NCBI GenBank assembly: GCA_009908855.1 | Contig: JAAAOM010000019.1 | Location: forward strand, 1-64,000 | DNA: 64,000 nucleotides | Direction of reading: 5' to 3' | From: Bacteroidota bacterium | Lineage (GTDB): Bacteria; Bacteroidota; Bacteroidia; Bacteroidales; JAAAOM01 | In this document: positions 27,001-35,305 of the stretch, piece by piece | How the letters are laid out: every line of letters starts with the position of its first letter | Position numbering within the stretch: position 1 is the first letter of the stretch | Program-made: the position numbers and the translations under genes | The notes under the pieces: model-generated | Seen by the model: only the letters and a program-made list of their open reading frames with translations | Told to the model about the DNA's origin: nothing | The model's database searches: none

Positions 27001-27302
27001 CCGGAACACATAAATTTCTGGAAATGAACGGCATTGAATCAACTATGGTTTACTGGCCCGATGAAGAAAAACATCCCAATTCATTGGAATACATTAAGAA
27101 CAAAGGCATTGACCTGGTGGTAAACATACCCAAAGACCTGTCGAAAAGCGAATTGAGCAATGATTACCTGATCCGCAGAAATGCAGTTGATTTTAATACA
27201 CCGCTGATTACCAATGCCCGTTTGGCAAGTGCTTTTCTAACGGCGATATGCACCGTTGATTTGGGTGAAATAGCCATTAAAAGCTGGAATGAATATAAAT
27301 AA
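24081..27302 (+). CDS. carB: Carbamoyl-phosphate synthase large subunit
   Basis: Makes carbamoyl phosphate from bicarbonate, ammonia (channelled from CarA) and two ATP. It has 1073 residues, the normal length. The two homologous ATP-grasp halves begin AIILGSGALKIGEAGEFDYS and VVVLGSGAYRIGSSVEFDW. ATP-grasp landmarks are YTLGGQGSNF and PSYVLSGAAMNVV, with ECNVQIALDPFSEDYRIIEV in the first half. The C-terminal allosteric MGS-like domain starts around residue 940 (NILLSTGPMRSKVEL; LFATPGTHKFLEMNGI). carA is not adjacent. Divergence from argR across ARG boxes suggests arginine control, though the enzyme also serves pyrimidine synthesis. Confidence 0.97.
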   Translation: MEHGIQKAIILGSGALKIGEAGEFDYSGSQALKALKEEGVETVLINPNIATVQTSEGIADKIYFLPVTPYFVEKVIEKEKPQGILLAFGGQTALNCGTQLHRSGVLEKNNVEVLGTPVEAIMNTEDRDLFVQRLNEINVNTIESVAVENTEDALKAAKKIGYPIIIRAAYTLGGQGSNFCDNEEELKLASSHAFSYSPQILVEKSLKGWKEIEYEVVRDKYNNCITVCNMENFDPLGIHTGESIVIAPSQTLTNAEYHKLRNLSIRIIQHIGVIGECNVQIALDPFSEDYRIIEVNARLSRSSALASKATGYPLAFVAAKLGLGYGLHELRNSITRDTSAFFEPALDYVVCKIPRWDLGKFIGVSKQIGSSMKSVGEVMAIGRTFEESIQKGLRMIGQGMHGFVGNRDVTFDDIEKGLTEPTDMRIYVIANAFEKGYTIDQVHDLTKIDKWFLQKLMNIFKTKNELEKINEVRNIPHELLKKSKIQGFSDFQIARYVLKSVDENIEEGLIDVRKYRKEKGILPIVKQIDTLAAEYPAQTNYLYLTYSGTHHDIDFYHDDQSVVVLGSGAYRIGSSVEFDWCSVNALNTVNKEGFRSVMINYNPETVSTDYDVCDRLYFDELSFERVLDIIEYESPKGVIISTGGQIPNNLAMRLHNQQVPILGTSPLSIDRAENRHKFSSMLDELKIDQPRWKELTNIDDIYGFADEVGFPLLIRPSYVLSGAAMNVVSNADELEHYLGLAAKVSKQYPVVVSEFIEQAKEIEIDAVAREGELMAYAISEHVEFAGVHSGDATMVFPPQKIYFETIRRIKKISRMIAKELHISGPFNMQFLAKDNDIKVIECNLRASRSLPFVSKVLKVNLVEIATKVMLNVHVEKPNKSIFDLDYIGVKAPQFSFSRLAKADPVLGVDMASTGEVGCIGDNYYEAILKSMLSVGYSIPKKNILLSTGPMRSKVELINPCRMLLDKGYQLFATPGTHKFLEMNGIESTMVYWPDEEKHPNSLEYIKNKGIDLVVNIPKDLSKSELSNDYLIRRNAVDFNTPLITNARLASAFLTAICTVDLGEIAIKSWNEYK

Positions 27303-27334
27303 AGATTTCTATAAACCCCAAAGCCAAAGCCACC

Positions 27335-27946
27335 ATGAATTGGTTAGAACTGGCCCGGCGATTACAACTAATTGCCCAGTCCGGAAGAACATACTCAGAA
27401 GGCGAACATGACCAGGCAAGGTATAAAGAGCTGTTGGAAATTGTAGATGATATCTATGCCAGCCACATTGATTCGTACACCCCAAAAATAAAGGAATGGC
27501 TGTTTGATGAGAAGGGGTATTTAACACCCAAGGTAGATGTTCGGGCTGTGGTGGTGCGAAAAAACGCTGTTCTGCTGGTACGGGAAAAAATAGATGATTG
27601 TTGGGCGCTGCCCGGTGGTTGGGCCGATACAGGACTCACCCCATTTGAAAACGCCGTTAAAGAGACCCGGGAAGAAGCCGGATTAGAGGTTGAACCGGTT
27701 CGGTTACTGGCCGTGCTGGACAAAAAAATGCATCCCCATCCCCCCGAACCATTCTATACCTATAAACTTTTTATCCATTGCCGCCAAAAAGACGATGGTG
27801 CATTTGAAGATAATATTGAAACCAGCGACGCCCGGTTTTTTATGTTCGATGATTTACCGGCTTTATCGGAGCCCAGGAATACGAAGGGGCAAATAATAAA
27901 AGCTTTGGAAGTATTAAAAAAAAATAGTGATACCGTTTGTGATTAA
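27335..27946 (+). CDS. NUDIX hydrolase with NUDIX_N domain
   Basis: Hydrolase of nucleoside-diphosphate-linked compounds, 203 residues. Residues 1-60 form the helical N-terminal extension of the NUDIX_N group (MNWLELARRLQLIAQSGRTY). The Nudix box is GGWADTGLTPFENAVKETRE followed by EAGLEV, with the E-E-x-G core; Lys replaces the usual Arg, as in several relatives. Relatives hydrolyse ADP-ribose or nucleotide sugars, but the substrate here is unknown. It starts 33 bp after carB and may be cotranscribed. A short AT-rich gap separates it from a convergent pseudogene. Confidence 0.85.
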   Translation: MNWLELARRLQLIAQSGRTYSEGEHDQARYKELLEIVDDIYASHIDSYTPKIKEWLFDEKGYLTPKVDVRAVVVRKNAVLLVREKIDDCWALPGGWADTGLTPFENAVKETREEAGLEVEPVRLLAVLDKKMHPHPPEPFYTYKLFIHCRQKDDGAFEDNIETSDARFFMFDDLPALSEPRNTKGQIIKALEVLKKNSDTVCD

Positions 27947-27974
27947 TTACTACGGCATCACCGAAATGCAAATT

Positions 27975-28331
27975 TTACTGTAAAATTATCTTTCTACTAG
28001 CCTTAATATTTAATAAATCGTCAATAAATTGTATAAAATATAAACCAGAATCTCCAAATTCATCCATATTAATACTATGAGTTTCTTGATTTACTTTTGA
28101 TACATATACCAGTTCCCCAGTTGAACTTAGGATTTTAATTGTATAATCGTTTAACTCAATGTAATCTAATCCACAGTCAATAAATAGAGTATTTTTAGTT
28201 GGATTGGGATAAACCTTTATTAAGTTACTATTTAATGCCACATTATCAGAAAGTTCAACTTCCAATATTAATATATCAGTGACTGAAATACTATCAATTA
28301 TTTTTATAAAATAATGACGAAAAACAAATTC
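27975..28331 (-). pseudogene. Remnant of a T9SS-secreted protein (C-terminal sorting domain)
   Basis: The minus strand encodes an isolated type A sorting domain of the type IX secretion system: LIKVYPNPTKNTLFID, then YTIKILSSTGELVY and SGLYFIQFID, ending KIILQ and stop. Such domains normally end secreted proteins of several hundred residues. Here the open frame reaches back only to a stop at ~28332-28334, has no ATG (a TTG at 28263-28265 is the only start-like codon), and the segment before the domain (KIIDSISVTDILILEVELSD) resembles the tail of a longer protein. It is a 5'-deleted leftover. It does show that the lineage uses T9SS. Confidence 0.75.
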
Positions 28332-28381
28332 TCATATATGAATAAGGAGTAGTTGTTCGGATAACTTAATTCATACAAAAG

Positions 28382-28412
28382 TTTTTGAAAATTCGAAATT
28401 CCATTACTTTTG
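28382..28412 (+). promoter_or_regulatory. Promoter of glyS operon
   Basis: TTTTTG (28382-28387) and TACTTTTG (28405-28412) match the Bacteroidota -33/-7 pattern with a slightly short 17 bp spacer. Predicted start is ~28419, about 22 nt before the glyS ATG. Confidence 0.6.
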
Positions 28413-28440
28413 TTACTCTAATGTAGCCTTTCAAATTTCA

Positions 28441-29982
28441 ATGGGACAAGAAGATATATTAAAAAAATTAATCGCACATTGTAAAGAATACGGTTTTATA
28501 TTTCCGTCAAGCGAATTATATGACGGATTAAGTGCGGTATACGACTATGGCCAGCATGGCGCAGAGTTAAAAAACAATATCAAAAAATATTGGTGGGAAG
28601 CCATGACCCTGATGCATGAAAACATTGTGGGCCTAGATTCGGCGATATTTATGCACCCTAAAATCTGGGAAGCCTCCGGGCATGTGGGTGCCTTCAACGA
28701 CCCGTTAATCGATAACAAAGACTCCAAAAAACGCTACCGGGCCGATGTACTTATTGAAGAATACCTTCAAAAGCTGGAAGATAAAATCAAAAAGGAAATT
28801 GAAAAAGCCCGAAAAAAAATTGGCGATGCATTTGATGAAAAACAATTCCGCGAAACCAACCAACGCGTATTAAGCAACCAATCGAAAATTAGCGATACCA
28901 AAAAACGGTTTGTATCCGCGCTGGAAAACGACAACCTGACGGAAATAAAAAATATTATCGAAGATGCAGCAATTGCCTGTCCTGTTTCCGGATCAAAAAA
29001 CTGGACGGATGTGCGGCAATTTAACCTCATGTTTGAAACCAAACTGGGATCGGTGAGCGATGATGCATCTAAAATTTACCTCAGGCCCGAAACCGCGCAG
29101 GGCATTTTTGTAAACTTTTTGAATGTGCAAAAAACCGGACGGATGAAAATCCCATTCGGTATTGCCCAAATCGGTAAAGCCTTTAGGAATGAAATTGTGG
29201 CCCGACAGTTTATTTTCCGCATGCGCGAATTCGAACAAATGGAAATGCAGTTTTTTGTAAAACCGGGAACCGAAATGGAATGGTATAACCATTGGAAGGA
29301 ATTCCGGTTAAAATGGCATAAAACCATGGGCATGGGTGAGGATAACTATCGCTTCCACGATCACGATAAACTGGCCCATTACGCCAATGCCGCGGCGGAT
29401 ATCGAGTTCAAATTCCCCATGGGATTCAAAGAGCTGGAAGGTATCCATTCCCGTACTGATTTTGACCTGAGCCGCCACCAGGAGTTCTCCGGCAAAAAAA
29501 TACAATATTTTGATCCTGAAACCAATGAAAGTTACGTGCCTTATGTGGTAGAGACATCCATAGGCCTGGACCGCATGTTTTTGGCCATCATATCCAATTC
29601 GTATACCGAAGAAACAGTTACCGGTACCGGGGAAGAAAGAACTGTTATGAAAATACCATCAGCCCTGGCCCCGGTAAAACTAGCCGTGTTACCCCTAACC
29701 AAAAAAAATGATTTACCTGAAAAAGCCCGGGCAATCATAGATCAATTGAAATTTGATTTCGCCTGTCATTACGAAGAAAAAGACTCCATTGGTAAACGAT
29801 ATCGACGAATGGACGCTATTGGCACACCGTATTGTGTTACTGTTGATCATCAATCGTTGGAGGATAATACCGTAACCATACGTTATCGGGATACGATGGA
29901 ACAGGAACGGGTGAGCATTGATCAATTGCCTGCGATAATGGGCGAAAAAGTAAACATGAAAACATTATTACAACAACTATAA
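28441..29982 (+). CDS. glyS: Glycyl-tRNA synthetase (dimeric, single-chain type)
   Basis: Charges tRNA-Gly. It has 513 residues and is the alpha2 (archaeal/eukaryotic-like) form used by Bacteroidota rather than the alpha2beta2 form. Class II motifs: YLRPETAQGIFVNFLNV (motif 1 region), PFGIAQIGKAFRNEI and REFEQMEMQFFV (motif 2), and VVETSIGLDRMFLAII (motif 3). The anticodon-binding domain begins near residue 410 (PVKLAVLPLTKKNDLPEKA). The N-terminal ELYDGLSAVYDYGQHGAELK is typical. It is followed after 12 bp by the YfhO-like gene. Confidence 0.96.
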   Translation: MGQEDILKKLIAHCKEYGFIFPSSELYDGLSAVYDYGQHGAELKNNIKKYWWEAMTLMHENIVGLDSAIFMHPKIWEASGHVGAFNDPLIDNKDSKKRYRADVLIEEYLQKLEDKIKKEIEKARKKIGDAFDEKQFRETNQRVLSNQSKISDTKKRFVSALENDNLTEIKNIIEDAAIACPVSGSKNWTDVRQFNLMFETKLGSVSDDASKIYLRPETAQGIFVNFLNVQKTGRMKIPFGIAQIGKAFRNEIVARQFIFRMREFEQMEMQFFVKPGTEMEWYNHWKEFRLKWHKTMGMGEDNYRFHDHDKLAHYANAAADIEFKFPMGFKELEGIHSRTDFDLSRHQEFSGKKIQYFDPETNESYVPYVVETSIGLDRMFLAIISNSYTEETVTGTGEERTVMKIPSALAPVKLAVLPLTKKNDLPEKARAIIDQLKFDFACHYEEKDSIGKRYRRMDAIGTPYCVTVDHQSLEDNTVTIRYRDTMEQERVSIDQLPAIMGEKVNMKTLLQQL

Positions 29983-29994
29983 CCTTATCCCACC

Positions 29995-32460
29995 ATGAAA
30001 ATGAATCCAAAATTACTTCTGCAACATTTGGGCATCATTGTTTTCTTTATTGTTATATCGTTTATTTATTTCTACCCGGTATTGGAGGGAAAGGGATTAA
30101 GACAAGGAGATATAACACAGGCCAAAGGAATGCAGCGAGAAATTGTTGATCAGTATGAAAAGACAGGTAAACGGCCTTTGTGGACTAATTCAATGTTTTC
30201 GGGAATGCCAACCTATCAGATATCCACAGCCCGATCAGCAAAATTTAATATTTTCCAGAAGTTCAATAAATTTATTCGACTGAATCTTCCCAGTCAAACC
30301 GTTGATGCTTTTTTCCTTTATTTAATATGTTTTTATATCATGCTATTGGTGTTTGGTGTCAATCGATGGCTAAGTATTATCGGTGCTTTGGCATTTGCGT
30401 TATCATCATACAACATTATCATTATCGGGGCAGGCCATATCAATAAAGCTTATGCATTGGGCGTAATACCACTTATACTGGCCGGTATGTATGCCTTGTA
30501 TGACAAACGCTATTTACTTGGCAGTGTATTGGTACTTATTGGTGTAGGAATAGAACTTTCGTTCAACCATGTTCAAATGACTTATTATGCCTATTTGCTC
30601 ATTGGAATATATATTCTAACAGAGGTTTATCATGCTATTAACAGTCGACAATACCGGCATTTCATGTTTGCCTCCCTTATTTTTATCGGTACTACATTAT
30701 TAGCTGTATTACCAAATATAACCAATCTTTGGGCAACTTATGAATATAGCAAAGACACTATACGAGGTGGTTCGGAATTGGTGGAAGAAGAACAGGGAAA
30801 GGAAGGAGGATTAGATAAAGACTATGCATTGGCATGGAGTTATGGTAAAGCCGAATCATTATCATTGCTCATACCAAATATACATGGAGGCGCTTCACAT
30901 GGAGGTTTAACAACCGAATCCAATCTTTACAAAACATTGATAGAGCAAGGTGTTCCCAGTCAACAGGCTAAAAACATAACTGAAAATATTGGTACATATT
31001 GGGGTGACCAAAGTTTTACGGAAGGACCGGTTTATTTTGGAGCAATTATCGTTTTCCTTTTTGTTCTGGGACTTTTTATTGTAAAAAATAATTTGAAATG
31101 GTGGCTCTTCGTTGGTTCTCTATTTTCCATTTTCCTGGCCATGGGTGAAAATTTTCAGTTTTTAACTAATTTTTTCTTCAATCATTTTCCGCTTTATAAT
31201 AAATTCCGATCGGTCTCTTCCATACTTACCGTAGCCAGCTTTGCCTTTCCTTTAATGGCATTGCTTGCTTTACAAAAAATATACCAACGTGAGATTAGCA
31301 AGGAAGAATTTAAAAAAGGTCTCAAGTATGCCCTAGCTATTACCGGTGGATTGATAATATTCATTCTTGTATTTGGTAAGGGGATGTTTTCCTTCCAGGG
31401 CCCAATGGATCAGCAATACCTGAAAAGTGGTTATCCGCAGTGGATTATTGATGCATTGAGAGAGGATCGTATTGCCTTATTGCGCAAAGATAGCTTTCGT
31501 TCGCTGGTATTTATACTTGTTGCAGCTGGGTTTATCTATTTTTATTTCAATAAAAAGCTAAAAGCCAATTACTTTATAATCGGCCTTGGTTTTTTTACGA
31601 TTATCGACTTATGGGGGGTTGATCGTCGCTATGTACATCCTGACGAGTTTGTAGAAAAAAAACAAGCGAAAGAGATACAACCCAATAGAGCAAATTTGCA
31701 AATAATGCAGGATTCCGATCCTCATTTCAGGGTTTTTAATTTAACAGCCAATCCATTCACAGAAACACGTACTTCCTATTTTCATAATTCATTGGGTGGT
31801 TATCACGGAGCTAAATTATCGCGCTACCAAGACTTAATAGAACACCATTTAAGCAAGCAAAACATGGATGTGATAAACATGCTGAATACAAAATACCTGA
31901 TCGTGCCTGGTGACAATAATCAGCCTTTAGCCCGTCAAAACCAGCAGGCTTTAGGAAATGCATGGTTAGTAAATAATTATAAAATTGTAGACGGTGCCCG
32001 TGAAGAAATTGAAGCACTCAATGACTTTAACCCTGGAAATACAGCCATTATAGATAGGCGTTTTATCAGCCATCTTCAGGAATATAATGAGTCCATTACT
32101 GATTCATTGCGTCCCGGAGAACAAATAAAGTTGACCGAATATAACCCTGATTCACTGACATACGAATCACATAGCAATGGCCCAAGGATAGCTGTATTCT
32201 CAGAGGTTTATTATAATGACGAAAAAGGGTGGAAAGCCTATATTAATGGTAAGCATACTCCACATTTCAGGGTTAACTATGTTTTACGTGGGTTGGTAAT
32301 ACCTGAAGGTGAACACACAGTAAAATTTAAATTTGAACCTCAAACCTTTTTTACAGGCCAAAAAATTGCGGGTATTGGGTCAATTATAACGCTTATTCTT
32401 ATTATTTCAGCGATCTTTACGTTTATCCGAATGAGTTTAAAAGAGCAAAACAATAAATAA
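29995..32460 (+). CDS. YfhO-family multi-pass membrane protein
   Basis: Integral membrane protein of 821 residues. It has an N-terminal helix (GIIVFFIVISFIYFYPVLEG), a conserved loop (GDITQAKGMQREIVDQYEKT, TNSMFSGMPTYQIS), a series of ~10-12 further helices to about residue 540, then a soluble C-terminal region and a last helix (IITLILIISAIFTFI). YfhO-like proteins are GT-C-fold glycosyltransferase relatives; Bacillus YfhO is implicated in glycosylating lipoteichoic acid. Here the protein probably adds sugars to a lipid-linked glycan, which is inference. It is coupled to glyS (12 bp) and a sulfotransferase (4 bp). Confidence 0.82.
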   Translation: MKMNPKLLLQHLGIIVFFIVISFIYFYPVLEGKGLRQGDITQAKGMQREIVDQYEKTGKRPLWTNSMFSGMPTYQISTARSAKFNIFQKFNKFIRLNLPSQTVDAFFLYLICFYIMLLVFGVNRWLSIIGALAFALSSYNIIIIGAGHINKAYALGVIPLILAGMYALYDKRYLLGSVLVLIGVGIELSFNHVQMTYYAYLLIGIYILTEVYHAINSRQYRHFMFASLIFIGTTLLAVLPNITNLWATYEYSKDTIRGGSELVEEEQGKEGGLDKDYALAWSYGKAESLSLLIPNIHGGASHGGLTTESNLYKTLIEQGVPSQQAKNITENIGTYWGDQSFTEGPVYFGAIIVFLFVLGLFIVKNNLKWWLFVGSLFSIFLAMGENFQFLTNFFFNHFPLYNKFRSVSSILTVASFAFPLMALLALQKIYQREISKEEFKKGLKYALAITGGLIIFILVFGKGMFSFQGPMDQQYLKSGYPQWIIDALREDRIALLRKDSFRSLVFILVAAGFIYFYFNKKLKANYFIIGLGFFTIIDLWGVDRRYVHPDEFVEKKQAKEIQPNRANLQIMQDSDPHFRVFNLTANPFTETRTSYFHNSLGGYHGAKLSRYQDLIEHHLSKQNMDVINMLNTKYLIVPGDNNQPLARQNQQALGNAWLVNNYKIVDGAREEIEALNDFNPGNTAIIDRRFISHLQEYNESITDSLRPGEQIKLTEYNPDSLTYESHSNGPRIAVFSEVYYNDEKGWKAYINGKHTPHFRVNYVLRGLVIPEGEHTVKFKFEPQTFFTGQKIAGIGSIITLILIISAIFTFIRMSLKEQNNK

Positions 32461-32464
32461 ACCT

Positions 32465-33247
32465 GTGTTTATGGGGCTTGCAATCAAAAATAAACTTAGG
32501 ATTATATACGACCAAAATGAACGTGAAGAAGAGCGAAAAATTAATGAGCTAATCCAAGAAAATAAGCTCAAATATCGAATTTATCATATACACATTCGTA
32601 AAACAGCAGGCACTACTATAAATCATGCTTTCCTATCAACAGTGACAGATGATGCGGACAAATTATACAGATCCATGGGCCGGAAATCTAACCATCGGAT
32701 TATTAAAAATAATACGGTTTTTGTGGGATGGAACAGGCATTTAATCAATCGAGGTCGTTATTTTTTTGGATTCTCCCATGAACCACTTCACAAATTAGAT
32801 CTTTCTTCTAAAATTGCTAAAATAACATGTTTAAGAGATCCGGTAAAACGTGTTATATCTCATTACAATATGTTGCAATATTTTAAATTAAACAATATCA
32901 GGCATACCTGTATGAAAACGGAAGGGAAATGGTTGGGAAAAACATTTCATGACTTTTTGGATAATATACCCAAAAAGCATCTGCATAATCAATTGTATAT
33001 GTTCTCCAAAAGTTTTTCTGTTGAAGAAGCTGCGAAAAACATACTGGATTGTTATTTCTATATGTTTACCGAAGAACTTGATGATCATATCCAACAATTG
33101 GAACAGAAACTTAATCTTGAACTGCCAATTGCCCATGAAAAAAAATTTGGGCATTATGAAGAAATTCCGCAAAGCGGTAAAGACAGGCTTCGCGAAATGA
33201 TGCAGGAGGAATATGACATGATTGAATTGATCAATACGACTAATTAA
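32465..33247 (+). CDS. Sulfotransferase family 2 (carbohydrate type)
   Basis: PAPS-dependent glycan sulfotransferase of 260 residues, Sulfotransfer_2-like. The 5'-PSB segment is YHIHIRKTAGTTINHAFL (about residues 40-57), and the 3'-PB motif is ITCLRDPVKRVISHYNML. There is no signal peptide or membrane anchor, so it acts in the cytoplasm on nucleotide- or lipid-linked sugars. Start choice is M1 or M3. It follows the YfhO-like gene by 4 bp, and its stop overlaps the stop of a convergent glycosyltransferase gene (shared TTAA). Confidence 0.85.
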   Translation: MFMGLAIKNKLRIIYDQNEREEERKINELIQENKLKYRIYHIHIRKTAGTTINHAFLSTVTDDADKLYRSMGRKSNHRIIKNNTVFVGWNRHLINRGRYFFGFSHEPLHKLDLSSKIAKITCLRDPVKRVISHYNMLQYFKLNNIRHTCMKTEGKWLGKTFHDFLDNIPKKHLHNQLYMFSKSFSVEEAAKNILDCYFYMFTEELDDHIQQLEQKLNLELPIAHEKKFGHYEEIPQSGKDRLREMMQEEYDMIELINTTN

Positions 33248-33996
33248 AATCGCTTGTGCCTGAAATAAAACCATAAAAAACGTGGTACCATAGCAATATG
33301 TACGAGTATAGGAGCCACTATACCATAGTTTTTAAACATTATGACAAGCCGTTCTTTTAAAGACGGGATAATGGTTTTTTTAGACCTTCCCCCCTCAAGA
33401 AATCGACAAAGTATTAAGCCCGTATTTCTAATATACGCTGACTTTTTTAAAATTTTTATTTGCCAATCTGTATCGGCTGAATATTTATATTTGGGGGCAA
33501 ACAAGGGTGCGATAGATAATTTAGCTATAAATGCCTGATGACTTACCAGTTGCCCCCATATAAAACTTTTCCAGGTTAATGATTTTTGTGGTTTTAACCG
33601 TCTTAAACCGATTTCGTTTCCGGCTTCATCAATAATCATAGTATGCCCGAAATAAACATCTACGCAATTTTCTACATGCTCAAATATGTTGGATAGAGTG
33701 TTTTCATTATAAATTTCGTCCCCTGCATTAATAAACCATATATAATCGCCCTTGGCCTTTGTTATTCCTTTATTCATGGCATCATACAATCCATTATCTG
33801 GTTCGCTGATCCATTGACTAATTATATCATTGTTTTCCTTGATAATATTAATTGTATCATCGGTTGATTGTCCATCAATTATAATATACTCAATATTTTT
33901 ATAGGTTTGTTTTCGAATACTTTCAATGGTATTTTGCAAATATTTGTCAGCATTGAAAGTTACGGTTACAACTGATATTACTGGTTTTCTATTCAA
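33244..33996 (-). CDS. Glycosyltransferase family 2
   Basis: GT-A fold transferase of 250 residues. It begins with ISVVTVTFNADKYLQNTIES, then EYIIIDGQSTDDTINII and the metal-binding region KGDYIWFINAGDEIY, which supplies the DxD-equivalent acidic residues. The sequence resembles WcaA/WcaE-like transferases with the PDNGLYDAMNKGITKAKG motif. The C-terminus ends in a basic, aromatic segment (IAMVPRFLWFYFRHKRF) that may touch the membrane. It overlaps the upstream GT4 gene by 8 bp. Donor and acceptor are unknown. Confidence 0.9.
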   Translation of the reverse strand: MNRKPVISVVTVTFNADKYLQNTIESIRKQTYKNIEYIIIDGQSTDDTINIIKENNDIISQWISEPDNGLYDAMNKGITKAKGDYIWFINAGDEIYNENTLSNIFEHVENCVDVYFGHTMIIDEAGNEIGLRRLKPQKSLTWKSFIWGQLVSHQAFIAKLSIAPLFAPKYKYSADTDWQIKILKKSAYIRNTGLILCRFLEGGRSKKTIIPSLKERLVIMFKNYGIVAPILVHIAMVPRFLWFYFRHKRF

Positions 33997-35251
33997 TGTT
34001 TATTAGGTTATTATATAGTTCGATGTATTGACTTGCAACAATTTTTTCAGCATAGTTTTCCACCACCTTTTTCCTTGCATTTTCAGTAAGCCTCTCATAT
34101 TCGGTATTATTAATAATCCAGCTAATACCGTTTAGCAGATCTTCATCAGACTTATAATCTGAAACATACCCATTGGTTTTATGATCAATCATTTCAGGTA
34201 TACCGCCTGCATTAAATCCCACACAAGGTATACCGCACGACATAGCTTCCATGAGGGTATTTGGTAAATTATCTTCCAGTGAGGGTAACACAAAAACATC
34301 AGAAGCGTTATAAGCTTCCTCCGGATTACTGATCGATCCCAACGAAATTAACTGAAAGGGTAATAAACGGCTAAGCTCTTTATCAGTGGCGCCAAAAACC
34401 AGCAAAGCAATTTTATCAACAATTTCGGGCTGCTGACTTGCTAACCTTTTAAGTGCATGAAGCAAATATTTAAATCCTTTTCTACCCTCGTTTAATTTGG
34501 CAGCCCCAAAAAGAATTATTTTTTTATTGATGGGTATTCCAAGTTCCTTTCGCACCTTAGATTTATTTTCTGGTTTAAATTTTTCGGTATCAATCGGATT
34601 AGGAATATTTGTTATCGGCATATCGGCGAGCAAAGCACTTTCCTTTGCCTTATTGGCCAACCATTTACTACAAGTAACTATGTTAATATTTGCTTTTTTA
34701 TAAATCTGTGCTTTTTTTGAGTGAATGCTATAAGATAGATCATTATTATGTGGCTTTTTAAGATAAGGACAATGCCCACATTCATTTGTGAAGCGATTGC
34801 ATCTTCCTGCATAATGACAACCTCCGGTAAAAGCCCACATATCGTGTAACGTCCAAACAACGGGTTTTTGAAGTTGAATTAATTGATTGAAATCATTTAA
34901 TGATAGCAAACCCTGATGAAACCAATGTAAATGTATTATATCCGCCGTTTTAATGACGGGCAAACGGGATACATTAAATCCGGTGCGGTTGGTTGAAAAT
35001 TGAAAACGGATCTCAGGAGATTTTTCATGGAAATAGAACATTCCCTTTTCAATGGCCAGCTTTATCCATGCCATGGATTTACCGATCCGATTATTAGCAT
35101 AAGCATATACGTTTTCCTGTTTTTGTATACCTGGGTAAACAACCACATTATGCACAGGTTGATCATTAATTTCCAATGCATTAGCCAATCTTTTTCCGGC
35201 AATCCCGGCTCCTCCGCTGGATTCGAAGGTGTTTAAAAATGTAATGTTCAT
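33989..35251 (-). CDS. Glycosyltransferase family 4
   Basis: GT-B retaining transferase. I start it at the ATG at 35249-35251 (MNITFLNTFESSGGAGIAGK), giving 420 residues; a frame six codons longer exists. The N-domain has PVVWTLHDMWAFTGGCHYAG and a cysteine group (CNRFTNECGHCPYL) seen in a Bacteroidota GT4 subfamily. The C-domain has KKIILFGAAKLNEGRKGFKY, DVFVLPSLEDNLPNTLMEAM and CVGFNAGGIPEMI, with the conserved E-x7-E. It is the first gene of a two-gene minus-strand unit with the GT2 gene. It presumably adds a sugar to the repeat unit. Confidence 0.9.
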   Translation of the reverse strand: MNITFLNTFESSGGAGIAGKRLANALEINDQPVHNVVVYPGIQKQENVYAYANNRIGKSMAWIKLAIEKGMFYFHEKSPEIRFQFSTNRTGFNVSRLPVIKTADIIHLHWFHQGLLSLNDFNQLIQLQKPVVWTLHDMWAFTGGCHYAGRCNRFTNECGHCPYLKKPHNNDLSYSIHSKKAQIYKKANINIVTCSKWLANKAKESALLADMPITNIPNPIDTEKFKPENKSKVRKELGIPINKKIILFGAAKLNEGRKGFKYLLHALKRLASQQPEIVDKIALLVFGATDKELSRLLPFQLISLGSISNPEEAYNASDVFVLPSLEDNLPNTLMEAMSCGIPCVGFNAGGIPEMIDHKTNGYVSDYKSDEDLLNGISWIINNTEYERLTENARKKVVENYAEKIVASQYIELYNNLINIE

Positions 35252-35268
35252 TCGCCAATAATAATACA

Positions 35269-35276
35269 TATATTTG
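35269..35276 (+). promoter_or_regulatory. -7 promoter element for the 35306 sulfotransferase
   Basis: TATATTTG matches TAnnTTTG and predicts a start near 35283, ~23 nt before the ATG. No TTG is seen at the -33 distance. It sits in the short divergent gap to the GT4 gene. Confidence 0.5.
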
Positions 35277-35305
35277 CGCCAAAAATAAAGTTTTCATTAA
35301 AATTT

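Noticed and set aside
32888-33274. 128-codon minus-strand ORF opposite the sulfotransferase
   Set aside because: It is antisense to a protein with clear PAPS-binding motifs; composition is Phe/Ile-rich as expected from reverse translation.
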